NCBI GenBank assembly: GCA_014730295.1
Contig: WJIN01000428.1
Span: forward strand, 1 to 61,706
Source: Promethearchaeota archaeon
GTDB lineage: Archaea; Asgardarchaeota; Lokiarchaeia; Sigynarchaeales; SOKP01
Direction: 5' to 3'
DNA: 61,706 nt
The stretch's first letter is position 1; every line of letters starts with the position of its first letter. Below, piece after piece: positions 8,733 to 18,381 of this stretch. The position numbers were made by a program, and so were the translations under genes. Under the pieces are notes generated by a model. It saw only the letters and a program-made list of their open reading frames with translations. It was not told the origin of the DNA and searched no databases.

Positions 8733-9572
8733 ATGAGAACCATTCAGTTGAATGATACGAAAGAAAATATCCCTGTGTTAGGGATGGGAACTTATGGAAT
8801 TTTTCCGGGAGAATCGAGAGAAGTATATGAACAATGGAAAAAAGTATTAAGAAAGGGAATTGATTTAGGGATGAATCATATAGATACGGCAGAACTATAT
8901 GGAAGCGGTCATTCTGAGAAAATAATTGGTGAAGTTATAGAGGAATATGATAGAGAGGAGATTTTTATAACAACAAAAATGCTTCCTTCACATAAAACAG
9001 AGCACCAGATGAGAAACGCTATTAACCAAAGTCTTGATCGCCTAGGTATAGAATATGTGGACTTGTTTTTAATTCATTGGTTAGAAAGCGATAGCTCAAT
9101 TAAAAATATAATGAACATGTTTGAAGCCTTTATTGATGAGGGAAAAACGCGGTATATTGGGGTAAGTAATTTTTCTATATCTGAAGTGAAGGAAGCTATG
9201 AAATACTTGAAAAAATATAATTTAGTGACAAATCAGGTGGAAATTAATATAAATAACCAAAAAGAGCTAGGAAATCTCTCTTTTTACCAAAATAATAAAA
9301 TAATGCTTACCGCATACACTCCAATAGCAAAAGCGAGGTTAACAGGATTAAGCAACAAATTGGAAAATAATTTAATCCATCTAAGCAAAAAATATGAGTA
9401 TTCTAAATTACAAATCGCGTTGGCTTGGTTAATAAATCATCGAAATGTTATAGCTATTCCGAGAACATCAAACGTCTCACACTTAAAAGAAAATGCAAAA
9501 GCCGCAGAGATTTTATTAGATGACTCAGAATTAGAATTACTTAATGATTATGTAAAATACTCTACGTTTTAG
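8733..9572 (+). CDS. Aldo/keto reductase
   Basis: The product is a TIM-barrel NAD(P)H-dependent reductase. The catalytic Asp and Tyr lie in HIDTAELYG, the Lys in FITTKM and the His in FLIHW; the cofactor-binding C-terminal IPRTSN motif is present. It would reduce aldehydes or ketones of small molecules in the cytoplasm; the substrate is not predictable. I chose the ATG at 8733 over a TTG at 8709 because the TATA-like element predicts transcription start between them. The last 11 bases overlap the 3' end of the convergent DUF2061 gene. Confidence 0.88.
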   Translation: MRTIQLNDTKENIPVLGMGTYGIFPGESREVYEQWKKVLRKGIDLGMNHIDTAELYGSGHSEKIIGEVIEEYDREEIFITTKMLPSHKTEHQMRNAINQSLDRLGIEYVDLFLIHWLESDSSIKNIMNMFEAFIDEGKTRYIGVSNFSISEVKEAMKYLKKYNLVTNQVEININNQKELGNLSFYQNNKIMLTAYTPIAKARLTGLSNKLENNLIHLSKKYEYSKLQIALAWLINHRNVIAIPRTSNVSHLKENAKAAEILLDDSELELLNDYVKYSTF

Positions 9573-10188
9573 CTTCCTTTTCATCTTTTTCTTTTTGTTC
9601 CATTTCAGCATTATCAGTTCCTTCCTTTTCATCTTCTTGTTCTTCATCTTTTTTTTCCTTTCCCGCTTCTTCGTCCTTTTCTTCTTTTGCTTCTTCCTCT
9701 TCTTCCCCCACCCCAGCTAAACCTGTAAAATCTTCAAGATCTTCTCGTTTTGGAAAATTTCTTCCTTCATGCACTTTTTTAAAATGTTCCTTATGTTTCA
9801 GGATTTCATCATGGATATCTTTAAGTTCCTCGTTTTTAAGCATTCGATTATAGAAATCTAAAATAGAATTATAGACCTCTGCAACAAATGTATCTGTTTG
9901 AGACATTTCGTAAGACAGATCTCTAAGAAAATTATAATCAATTTTCATTTCAATTTCTCGACTCATTATTTCCTTTTCAATTTCTCGGCGTAAACGTCTC
10001 TCTTCAAAATGACTCCATATCATTTCATAAATAAAATAGTTTACCGATTGGACAGCTTCAGTTAAAAGAGCAACCCCTCCTGCAGCCGCAAGATCTCCCG
10101 TTCCAACATATGCAGTAATGGTTCCCAAGACAAGTGTGATCATCCTATATATAATTGTTTTTATTACACTACGCTTTAAATCAACCAA
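9562..10188 (-). CDS. DUF2061 membrane protein with acidic coiled tail
   Basis: The N-terminus (residues 4-60: KRSVIKTIIYRMITLVLGT...YFIYEMIWSHFEERR) matches the short two-helix DUF2061 membrane domain. It is followed by about 90 residues of charged helix and a very acidic Glu/Lys tail of about 50 residues that is probably disordered. DUF2061 domains are normally about 60 residues, so the long tail is unusual. It lies 16 nt downstream of the APC permease gene on the same strand and is probably co-transcribed with it. Function is unknown; an accessory role for the permease is inferred from position. Confidence 0.75.
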   Translation of the reverse strand: MVDLKRSVIKTIIYRMITLVLGTITAYVGTGDLAAAGGVALLTEAVQSVNYFIYEMIWSHFEERRLRREIEKEIMSREIEMKIDYNFLRDLSYEMSQTDTFVAEVYNSILDFYNRMLKNEELKDIHDEILKHKEHFKKVHEGRNFPKREDLEDFTGLAGVGEEEEEAKEEKDEEAGKEKKDEEQEDEKEGTDNAEMEQKEKDEKEAKT

Positions 10189-10204
10189 TTTGTCTCACCT
10201 TACC

Positions 10205-12085
10205 TTAAACCCCTAATGTTTTCAATTCTTTATTGTAATATATTTGTGCTATGCTGGAAAAAAGCATACTAAAACCAAATACCAAAAAGATTGTGATAAA
10301 AATAAATTCACTCCCCGTCTTATTAATGAATGTATCGAAGAATATTAGTGATTCAATATTGGCAAAATCCGTATAAACCAAAAAAGCAAGAAAAATAGAA
10401 AAAAATGCTCCAATAAGTTGGACTAAACTGATGAATAAATTAAAATAATAAATAATTTTAACACGTTTTCGTTCTAATTCAATAATTTGTCCGCCACCAA
10501 TAGTAATCGCTACTTTCTCTTTATCTATTTTCTTGACAAAGTAATAAATAAACTCCCTTAAGGGTATTATATCAAATATAAGCGTAGATATGGCGAATAT
10601 CCCAAAAAAAATTAAAATCCTAACTAGGAATAATTGGAAAAAGGAAACTCCCCAAGACACTGAAGAATCTAATATTGCGTAATTATTGAGGGTTAAAATG
10701 GAAATGGTCAGAAAAATTAAGCTAAAAAACTTAATTCCAGCAATAGTGATGAGAATTGAATGTCTATCTGCTAAAGTTATTAGATAATATGTCAATCCTA
10801 TAAAAAAAATCATTAATCCAATTATAATTGCTAAGAATGATAATACAAATGAGAAAATCAGACAGCTAGCTCCCACAATGATGGGTAGATAAGGAAATAA
10901 GGGAGCTTTAAAAGGACGATCCAATTCCTTTCTTTTATATCTTAATATGACCGCAGCAAAATTAACAAATGCCAATCCAAAGAAATAAATAAAACTGGTC
11001 ATTTCTGCTGCTACATTAATATCCACCACTAAAGTTATTAGCACGCTTACTGCGGAGGTGATCATCAGAGAATACATGGGAACATTTCTCTTCTTATTTA
11101 CTTGTTCTATTTTTTCTGCTACATATTTATCTCTCGCTAATGCGTGCAGCACATTTGTAGCTGAGCCAAGGGCAGCATTCATCGCTATTAGAGTAGAAAT
11201 TATCCCTGCCGCCCCCATGAGATAATATCCAAATGGTCCTAGTATGTCTCCTAGTACTTGTGCAAGAAGAATAGGGGATTCGACTAAATCTCCAGTTTGT
11301 TCACCGAGATTTACCAATACCACTGTGGAAACAATTAGGTATGTTAACGCCGTAGCGGTTATCGCTAACATATTAACGCGAGGAATATTTTTGGAACGAT
11401 TTTTAAGAATAGGATTTAAATGAGCTAAATTTGAAGTAATGGAAGTATAACTGATAAAGAGTAAAGAAAACATTTGAACCATACCAAAAATATTGAATCC
11501 TTTTAGAAGGAACGCGGGATTAAAATTAGTTTCATTTGTTATCGGGGCGATAAAAAAACCTGAAATTGAAAAAAAAGCAAAAATAATTAATATCACAATA
11601 GTTAAAACTATAAGCGATTTAATTGCGATATCTTGAGTTCGAAACACCACAACAGATATAAATATTGTTGTTAATACTGCTATAATCAATTGTGAGGGAG
11701 CTAAGACTGGAAAGATCTGAAACATCACTAAAGAAAATGCTAAAGAAGAAAATACACATGTCCCAATATTAGCCATCCATAAAAAGAAGCCAATTATGTA
11801 GGCTAAAAACCCTCCGAGTGCTTCTTTACTAAAATTGTAGGCCCCACCAGAATAGGGAAGGCTAGTTGATAATTCTGAATAATTTAATGCTGTTAAAAAA
11901 ATTAAAAATCCTCCTAATCCCAAACTAATCAAAACACCAGGACCCGCGATTTCAATTGCTCCACCTAATAAGATAAAGATACTGCCTCCAATACCGCAGC
12001 CAATACCATATAAGGTCCCATTTAACAACCCTAAAGGTTCTTCGGGTGGAACTTCCACTTCTTTTTCTCTATTTTGATTACTCAA
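10205..12085 (-). CDS. APC-superfamily amino acid permease-like transporter
   Basis: The 626-residue protein opens with the APC signature (PLGLLNGTLYGIGCGIGGSIFILLGG, in part) and a conserved SELSTSLPYSGGAYNF in TM2-3. About twelve membrane helices follow to residue 440, then a C-terminal extension with further hydrophobic helices around a soluble strand segment (KVAITIGGGQIIELERKR). Typical family members have 430-500 residues, so the C-terminal membrane extension is an addition. It probably carries amino acids or polyamines across the cytoplasmic membrane. It forms a set with the flanking coiled-coil and DUF2061 genes (gaps of 47 and 16 nt). Confidence 0.85.
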   Translation of the reverse strand: MSNQNREKEVEVPPEEPLGLLNGTLYGIGCGIGGSIFILLGGAIEIAGPGVLISLGLGGFLIFLTALNYSELSTSLPYSGGAYNFSKEALGGFLAYIIGFFLWMANIGTCVFSSLAFSLVMFQIFPVLAPSQLIIAVLTTIFISVVVFRTQDIAIKSLIVLTIVILIIFAFFSISGFFIAPITNETNFNPAFLLKGFNIFGMVQMFSLLFISYTSITSNLAHLNPILKNRSKNIPRVNMLAITATALTYLIVSTVVLVNLGEQTGDLVESPILLAQVLGDILGPFGYYLMGAAGIISTLIAMNAALGSATNVLHALARDKYVAEKIEQVNKKRNVPMYSLMITSAVSVLITLVVDINVAAEMTSFIYFFGLAFVNFAAVILRYKRKELDRPFKAPLFPYLPIIVGASCLIFSFVLSFLAIIIGLMIFFIGLTYYLITLADRHSILITIAGIKFFSLIFLTISILTLNNYAILDSSVSWGVSFFQLFLVRILIFFGIFAISTLIFDIIPLREFIYYFVKKIDKEKVAITIGGGQIIELERKRVKIIYYFNLFISLVQLIGAFFSIFLAFLVYTDFANIESLIFFDTFINKTGSEFIFITIFLVFGFSMLFSSIAQIYYNKELKTLGV

Positions 12086-12132
12086 GGTTTTTCAAAATTT
12101 TTTGTTTAATTTTTGCGTTAAATGAAATAAAA

Positions 12133-13572
12133 CTAGGATTTTTCAAGGTGAAAAATACCAGAAATAATCGTTAGAATGGAGCCTGTAAATAAAAGCCAAA
12201 TTATGATATCTTTATTAATACTTCCTAAATCTATTAATCCAAATAAAGTTCCCAAGGACCAGATTATGAAGAAAATTCCAAAACAAATCAAAATGCCACC
12301 AAAAAATTTCGATAATCTATATATTAAAGAAAGAACTTCAAGTCGATGTATGCGGCTTTCTTTATCTCGAATTTCTCTTTCTTGTGTTTCAAGCTCTCCT
12401 TTTAAGTCTTGAAAAACTTCTCTCGATTCGCTAATACTTTTTTCAATAGTTTCATTCGCTTTGACTAATTTATTATGCTCTTCTGAAACTGCGTCTAATT
12501 TATCTGTTACTGCTTCCAATCTTTCTTCACGTTCGTCATATTCTCGTTTTGAATTCTCAATATTTTGTTTTATATCTTCTAATCGTTTATCATTTTTTTG
12601 CACTAAATCTTCTTTATTGGATATTTCTGATTTAAGATTCTCTAATTTATCTTTTGCTTCTTGAATTCGAGATTCCAGCTCGACTACTTGTTGCTGTTTT
12701 TCTGTCATCTGAAATTTATATTTTTCCAATAATTCTTCATAGGTCTTTTTTTGTTCTCTTATTTCAGGAAAACCTTCGTGATATTCTTGTATCTCTTTTT
12801 CTATTTCCTCCAATCGATTTTCTTTTTTATCCAATTGGTCATTTAGAGTTTCTAATTCATCTTCTTTCGCTTCGATTAAATTGTTGGAATGCTCCAATTC
12901 AACTTTATTCTTATCAATTGAAACTTTAACGGCCTCATTTTCTGCTTTTAAGCTTTTCAGTTTTTTTTCCAAGGCTTCCGCTTCTTCCTTTTTCTTTTCG
13001 ATTTCTTTTTCCTTTTCTTGCATTTCCTCCTTAATTTTGGAAAGCTCTTGTCTTAAGTCATCTCGGGTTGCTATTTTTTCCTTTACGTTATCAGATAAAA
13101 CCATTAAATCTACTTGGCGTTGTTCGTAATTTTTAACCAATTGTTCATTATTTTTAATAAGTTCTTGATATTCTTCCTCAAGATTTTCCTTACTTTCCTT
13201 TATAATATCTAACCTGTCTTCCAGATTCTGTAATTCTTCATTTTTCCTGTTATATTTTTCTTCAAGATCTGAAATAGTTTCCTGCAGCGCTTCTAAATAT
13301 TGCTGTTTATCTTGGGTTTTTTTTTGAATTTTATCAAATTGTTCCCTAGCCTCTTCAATTTCCTTACTAATTTCTTCGACAGCAGTTTTGCTGATCTCCT
13401 TTTTTTCTAAATCTTTTTCAATAGCTTCAATGCTACTCTCAAAAGTTCGTAGATTTTTATCAATTATATCTCGGGAATCTTTTGCTTTTGTTAATGATTC
13501 CTTATCAACACGTTCAACTTCATTCTCTGGTTTACTATTCTTCTCCTCAATCTCTTCATTATCGTCTGACAT
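12133..13572 (-). CDS. Long coiled-coil protein with two C-terminal membrane helices
   Basis: About residues 15-410 of 479 form almost uninterrupted heptad-type coiled coil (Glu, Lys, Gln, Leu), suggesting a rod up to several tens of nanometres long. The C-terminus has two hydrophobic helices (about 415-440 and 450-472), so the rod would be anchored to the membrane and project into the cytoplasm. It is the first gene of a probable operon with the APC permease and DUF2061 protein. Open frames on the opposite strand (12176-13603) are low-complexity shadows. No family was recognised; a tether or scaffold role is inference. Confidence 0.75.
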   Translation of the reverse strand: MSDDNEEIEEKNSKPENEVERVDKESLTKAKDSRDIIDKNLRTFESSIEAIEKDLEKKEISKTAVEEISKEIEEAREQFDKIQKKTQDKQQYLEALQETISDLEEKYNRKNEELQNLEDRLDIIKESKENLEEEYQELIKNNEQLVKNYEQRQVDLMVLSDNVKEKIATRDDLRQELSKIKEEMQEKEKEIEKKKEEAEALEKKLKSLKAENEAVKVSIDKNKVELEHSNNLIEAKEDELETLNDQLDKKENRLEEIEKEIQEYHEGFPEIREQKKTYEELLEKYKFQMTEKQQQVVELESRIQEAKDKLENLKSEISNKEDLVQKNDKRLEDIKQNIENSKREYDEREERLEAVTDKLDAVSEEHNKLVKANETIEKSISESREVFQDLKGELETQEREIRDKESRIHRLEVLSLIYRLSKFFGGILICFGIFFIIWSLGTLFGLIDLGSINKDIIIWLLFTGSILTIISGIFHLEKS

Positions 13573-14024
13573 TTTACTTAATTCTCGGATTATAAAATTT
13601 TGATTTCCTAATTTTAATAGGATATAGAAGTTTAAAATTTAATTCTTTAAATAGCTTTTAGAAAATAGATATAGCTTTCCCTAGATGATTGTTTATACAA
13701 AAACCTTTTGTAATGATTAAAGCCTTGCTTCATTAAATACATAAAAACCATCTTTTAGAAAAATACTTTTAAGAATAATACTAGTTATTCTTATTTAAAA
13801 TTTAATCTTTTAACCTATTTTCAAATTATAATTAGGAAAAGAGATATCTTTTCTTATAATTTACGATATATTTCCCTTTTAAATAACTTAATGGAAATTT
13901 TGTAGATATTAATCTAAAGTTTTTAGGGACATTCTTGTTTTAAATGATTTGGTTGTATACATTGTATAATGATAATAACTAGTCCCCGTATCATATTAAA
14001 AAAACACTTTAAATAATTGAATCA
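13573..14024. other. AT-rich intergenic region without recognised gene
   Basis: This 452-nt stretch separates two minus-strand genes. Both strands are dense in stops; short frames such as an 11-codon one near 13685 look random. The part next to 13572 presumably holds the promoter of the coiled-coil operon. I see no strong hairpin or RNA motif. Confidence 0.5.
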
Positions 14025-15503
14025 TCATTTTAGTAGTTTAATGTGAAGATAAAGGTGAAAAGTACGAGGTCCAAAAGTTACTAATATATAATAATTTTCT
14101 CTTCCTCCAATATCAAGTTTTCCTTTTGAAATAGGCAGAATTAATTGTCTGTTTCCGAAGTTGGTGGCAAGATCGTGATCAAATCTATTAAAATCTGCTC
14201 TATTCTCCAATGCTCTAACAGTATGGAAATATTCAGAACTTTCGTCTCTTCCCAACTCAGCAAATCTGAAGTGAAGATCCAAATAATTCCCATATTCATG
14301 TTCGTTCGTAATTAGAGTGGTTGTAGTATGATATGATTTTAAAAATAAACTTCCCTCATTATAGTCAGGAAATTTTTCCTTAGCCGTCCTAAACATATCT
14401 TTAATAATATCCGTTAAGAATACCAATTGAGTTATACTATAACTCCGTAATTTCAACTTGTATGAAATATTAATTTCGTTCTCATTTTCCAAAATATTTG
14501 TTTGGTTTATATTTAAAAGACTTTTGTATCTATTTTTCTTCTCCTCGGAAATTTCGTAAATTTTGCTATTTAACCGTACTGCATTTCTAAAGACCCATGT
14601 TCTTAATATACATTTTTGGGAAAATGATACATCTTCGGTTGCCTCCAACATCCCTCTATACATTTGTGACGACTCTAAGGTGGGGCTCGCACTCCCGACT
14701 ACTAATCTATGCCAAGTATTTTGGATAAATCCATTTATAGAGAACAAATTTTTAAAATATTTAGTAGGAGTCATTCCTCCTATACATCTTGGATCTAATT
14801 CGAGCCAAAGATTATTATAATAACGTAATAATTGGTAATATAGCCTCAAATCTCCTGAAATATCTAACCCACTTAGTATAATCTTAATATCGAGATGTTT
14901 ACTTATAAAAGATTGTATAATTTCTTTAGACACAAATCCATTATGATATTCGGGAAAATAGGTATTTCCAATATCTATTTTTATAAATAAGCCTTCTGTG
15001 CTAAGATAATCTAATACCCTATTGAATTGAGTGTTTTCAGGATTATTTAAATCAAGTTTTGTATAGGAAGGATAAAGAACTATTCCCACGACATCCACTA
15101 CATCGTCAATTCTTTTGAGTTCTTGTATCACATCTTCATTTTGTGAAGTTAAAGTAAATGATAAGATTGCCTTGAATAATTTTGGCGCATTTTTTGCTAC
15201 ATTAATCAAGTCTTCATTTTCAATCCCATATTTTCTACCTAAATTCAGAGCCTGAAGAAAGGCTAATTCTATATTAGAACACTGCATTTCAATTTTAAGG
15301 TCATCTAAATCGAGCTTTCTGTGATAAAAATACGGATGTCCTTCTGGATTGCGTAAGGAAAGGAGTTTTTGTAATCTCTCTGAACGTTCACAATTTTCAA
15401 ATATAGGCCAGACAAGGCTATCAATCTGGGGATAAAGAAATGCATTTGCGTATCGTTCTCCAAAAATACATGAATAGTCTGGCTGATATAAGCGTTCAAT
15501 CAT
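14025..15503 (-). CDS. Amidohydrolase-like barrel fused to YjbQ/UPF0047 domain
   Basis: The N-terminal about 340 residues resemble the amidohydrolase_2 TIM barrel in strand order (GIVLYPSYTKLD, IILSGLDISG, VVGSASPTLESS and a closing ILRTWVFRNAVRLN), but the usual HxH metal pair and late Asp are not visible (GSASP replaces GSD). The C-terminal about 150 residues match YjbQ/UPF0047: TTTTLITNEHEYGN, GNRQLILPISKGKLDIGG and a final beta strand. YjbQ proteins have been linked to thiamine-phosphate synthesis, though their true role is debated. The fusion suggests the barrel binds a ligand or partner for the YjbQ part. It lies 57 nt downstream of the sensor gene. Confidence 0.7.
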   Translation of the reverse strand: MIERLYQPDYSCIFGERYANAFLYPQIDSLVWPIFENCERSERLQKLLSLRNPEGHPYFYHRKLDLDDLKIEMQCSNIELAFLQALNLGRKYGIENEDLINVAKNAPKLFKAILSFTLTSQNEDVIQELKRIDDVVDVVGIVLYPSYTKLDLNNPENTQFNRVLDYLSTEGLFIKIDIGNTYFPEYHNGFVSKEIIQSFISKHLDIKIILSGLDISGDLRLYYQLLRYYNNLWLELDPRCIGGMTPTKYFKNLFSINGFIQNTWHRLVVGSASPTLESSQMYRGMLEATEDVSFSQKCILRTWVFRNAVRLNSKIYEISEEKKNRYKSLLNINQTNILENENEINISYKLKLRSYSITQLVFLTDIIKDMFRTAKEKFPDYNEGSLFLKSYHTTTTLITNEHEYGNYLDLHFRFAELGRDESSEYFHTVRALENRADFNRFDHDLATNFGNRQLILPISKGKLDIGGRENYYILVTFGPRTFHLYLHIKLLK

Positions 15504-15560
15504 ATCTTTAAGAAAATTATAATTTTTAAATATTTTAGCTTTCGGAAAGTGTATTTCAGC

Positions 15561-16268
15561 TTAGAGATACTCCAGCTTAAATTCAAAGATTGCAATAATT
15601 TGCTGAACAATATCTCTTAAAAGTTGTTTTTCCTCATCCAAAAATTGATGGGGCTCTAAATAATGAATATTTACGCGAAGTTCTTTGTTATAAATACTAC
15701 CTTCATGTGTTATTTTCCATTCTGTTTTTATAAAATTGTTTGAGCAATATTCTTTTCCTTGAAAGATTATTTGGGACACAATGTCTTCGGGGTATTGAAA
15801 TCCAGATTTTAAACTATCCAACACACCATAGATGATATCATCAACCGTACTAATCGGTTTACATAATACATTTGAAATTTCATATAAACAATTTATTTCT
15901 TTAACTCTCTCGCGTAGTTTTTTTTCTGAATCAGCGAGTTTTTCAGTCAGAATAATTAAAATGATTCCAACTGACAGAATAAATGCAACTCTTATGATAT
16001 TATCCAAAATCGATTCTATTTGCGTAAAATCCCCCAATAAAGGAAAAAATATTAGAAAAGTTGACAAAATCAATACGATGATAAATCCGCGCTTTTTCCA
16101 CCAGAAAATAGATAATGAGATGGGAAGATAAAAAAAATGAGAAAAAATAATATTAGTATTAAAAAATAGATTAAAATAAAACGTTAAGAGAAATGAGATT
16201 ATAACTAAAATTCCCACCAATAGGGCCCTATAGATATTTGAATTGGAATTTTTAGAAGAATCTATCAT
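15561..16268 (-). CDS. Membrane sensor with GAF-like cytoplasmic domain, no kinase
   Basis: The 235-residue protein has about four membrane helices (residues 10-105), a short coiled linker (LADSEKKLRERVKEINCLYEIS) and a cytoplasmic segment similar to the sensory part found before histidine-kinase domains in archaea (FQYPEDIVSQIIFQGKEY, LRVNIHYLEPH, FLDEEKQLLRDIVQQI). The sequence stops where a kinase would begin, so it is either a stand-alone sensor or a truncated kinase; the clean stop suggests the former. It precedes the amidohydrolase-YjbQ gene by 57 nt and may be co-transcribed. Confidence 0.7.
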   Translation of the reverse strand: MIDSSKNSNSNIYRALLVGILVIISFLLTFYFNLFFNTNIIFSHFFYLPISLSIFWWKKRGFIIVLILSTFLIFFPLLGDFTQIESILDNIIRVAFILSVGIILIILTEKLADSEKKLRERVKEINCLYEISNVLCKPISTVDDIIYGVLDSLKSGFQYPEDIVSQIIFQGKEYCSNNFIKTEWKITHEGSIYNKELRVNIHYLEPHQFLDEEKQLLRDIVQQIIAIFEFKLEYL

Positions 16269-16392
16269 TTATTTTATTGACAATTAATCAACTAATCAAA
16301 CTATAATAATATTATATAATTATACAAATAAATGCAATTCTCGTTATGTATTTTTAGCTTATCTATAATACTAAAATCATAAATACGTATCT

Positions 16393-18378
16393 ATGTTTCT
16401 AAAAAACCAAATCAAAAAAATCGAGGATAATTTCCCTATTATTATAAAACCTAACATTGGTCAGCCTGCTTTTTTGAATCTGTACGATCTCAATGAAACT
16501 AGTGAGAGATTTGGACAAAAGCTTGAGTTTGAGATTTTTGTATTAGCGGAGATAGCATTTAATAAAGATCAAATTATAGCATTTCTAACCAGTAAAGTAA
16601 ACATCCAACCAATCTTAAAAAGTAGAGGGGAATTTAACGATAGACGGGGAAGGAAATATGATGTGGAGGTTAAAAATGCCATTAAGATGGAATATGCTGA
16701 TCTCAACAATAATAAAAATCCTTCTGAAGATTTTTATGAAGCATGGGACATTTATCATAATATTGAGAATAAGGGGTTTAAAAACTCAAAACGAACTCAA
16801 CTTTTCAAATGTTTTCTTGAAGTAGGGATTTCTCAGGAAATTTGGAACCTCTTGGAAAACAAAGTATGTGTTCTATTTGACCTGCTCTTAGAGTATCCTT
16901 CAAAAAACCAAGTAAGAACTAATTATCATAGCATAGCACTATTTAATAAGAATTGGGAAGATTTCAATTTTATTCATGCTTCTGACCCCCATATTGCCAG
17001 AAGAAATGATTTTATCTATGAATTTCTCCGAAATAAAGAACTCAAAGAATTAGAAAGGGAATTAAGGGAAGGGAAAAAAGAAGAGCATTTTCTATTAGAG
17101 AGAGAATTCGAATTTAGAGAGGAATTTCAAGAAGAGAAGCTTGAGCGATTTCGACATGGAAAATATAATTTCAATGATAATCTACGGCTCTTCATATCAA
17201 CAGCAAATGAAATGCAAAAAAATAAGCAATTAGATTTTATCGTTTTAACGGGAGATCTTACAGATTATGTTGATACAGCAAATGAAGACAAATACTATAA
17301 CAACAACTTTCAATTCTTATTAGACATCTTCCTTGGTATAACCCGAGATTTAGAGCTAAAAAATACACAACTTATGAATACAACCGAACTAATGGTTCCA
17401 ATATTTACTACAATAGGCAACCATGATTACCGAAAAGGCTTTTATAGTATTAAAACGGGAAAAATATACCAAAAATTTGGTTTGAGACGAAAAGATATTA
17501 AAGATTACAGTGATGATAAATTTTTTAATTATTTTAGGGCAATCTATTCACGAACAAAATTTTTACGAGATTATTTTCGATTCATAAATCCTAATTTAAA
17601 TTATAAAGTAGAGATCGGAAAAAAATTCTCACTTATTTTTCTTGATACTGGACTTGACTCAATTGCAAATATATTTGGCTTAATGAGAAATGCTCCATCA
17701 ACACGGGGTCTGCGCAAATACCAAATCACTTTATTGCGTCAATATATTCAGCAATCTAATGATCGTCGCATAATTATTTTTATGCATACCCCACCCTTGT
17801 CTCCCAATCTTGGTTTGTGGAAAAAATGGAGATTAAAAAAGAAATTTGGCTTGACACGAGATATTGAATGGTATGATTTTTACGAGCCACATATTAAAAA
17901 ACACACAGGAAGCAAACGCATAGATTCAATTCTTAACTTCAAATATCAAACGATAATGTATCGTTGGAGCACACTAATGGAGATTTTATCCGGATCCGAT
18001 GAGATTGTAAAACGAAGCGTTGATATGGTGTTTTGTGGCCACACACATACACTAAAAGAATTTAGGATTGAAGAAGCAAAAGAAAGGGAGAAAAAGAAAG
18101 TAAACTATGGATTTTATTTTATTCCCTATTTTATTGATGTTCCATGCAAGGTTTTCACTAATCGATATAGAGATATTATAGAATTATTTGATAATAAAGA
18201 GAATTTAAAATCATGGTTTGATGCCAAAAAGCCGTTTATATTTCAAACTCAAGGTTTAGGTCCTTTATCTTCCAAATTTAAAGTTAAGTCTCCTGGTTTT
18301 CGATTGGTAACCATAGAAAATAATATAGTAACCGATATAGACGTATATTCAATGCAGATAAAAGAAAATGAAGAATAA
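16393..18378 (+). CDS. Large calcineurin-like metallophosphoesterase
   Basis: The 661-residue protein has all metal-binding blocks of the family: ASDPHIARR (D-x-H) near 195, LTGDLTDY near 286, IGNHDYRKG near 342, FMHTPP near 464 and CGHTHT near 548. The first about 190 residues form an additional mixed domain without clear similarity. Inserted charged helices lie between the first and second metal motifs. No signal peptide or membrane helix is visible, so a cytoplasmic enzyme is likely. The substrate (nucleotide, phosphoprotein or lipid phosphate) cannot be told. Confidence 0.85.
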   Translation: MFLKNQIKKIEDNFPIIIKPNIGQPAFLNLYDLNETSERFGQKLEFEIFVLAEIAFNKDQIIAFLTSKVNIQPILKSRGEFNDRRGRKYDVEVKNAIKMEYADLNNNKNPSEDFYEAWDIYHNIENKGFKNSKRTQLFKCFLEVGISQEIWNLLENKVCVLFDLLLEYPSKNQVRTNYHSIALFNKNWEDFNFIHASDPHIARRNDFIYEFLRNKELKELERELREGKKEEHFLLEREFEFREEFQEEKLERFRHGKYNFNDNLRLFISTANEMQKNKQLDFIVLTGDLTDYVDTANEDKYYNNNFQFLLDIFLGITRDLELKNTQLMNTTELMVPIFTTIGNHDYRKGFYSIKTGKIYQKFGLRRKDIKDYSDDKFFNYFRAIYSRTKFLRDYFRFINPNLNYKVEIGKKFSLIFLDTGLDSIANIFGLMRNAPSTRGLRKYQITLLRQYIQQSNDRRIIIFMHTPPLSPNLGLWKKWRLKKKFGLTRDIEWYDFYEPHIKKHTGSKRIDSILNFKYQTIMYRWSTLMEILSGSDEIVKRSVDMVFCGHTHTLKEFRIEEAKEREKKKVNYGFYFIPYFIDVPCKVFTNRYRDIIELFDNKENLKSWFDAKKPFIFQTQGLGPLSSKFKVKSPGFRLVTIENNIVTDIDVYSMQIKENEE

Positions 18379-18381
18379 GAT

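Noticed and set aside
12176..13603. Several plus-strand frames opposite the coiled-coil gene
   Set aside because: They are Ser/Phe/Leu-rich shadows of Glu/Lys codons on the coding strand.
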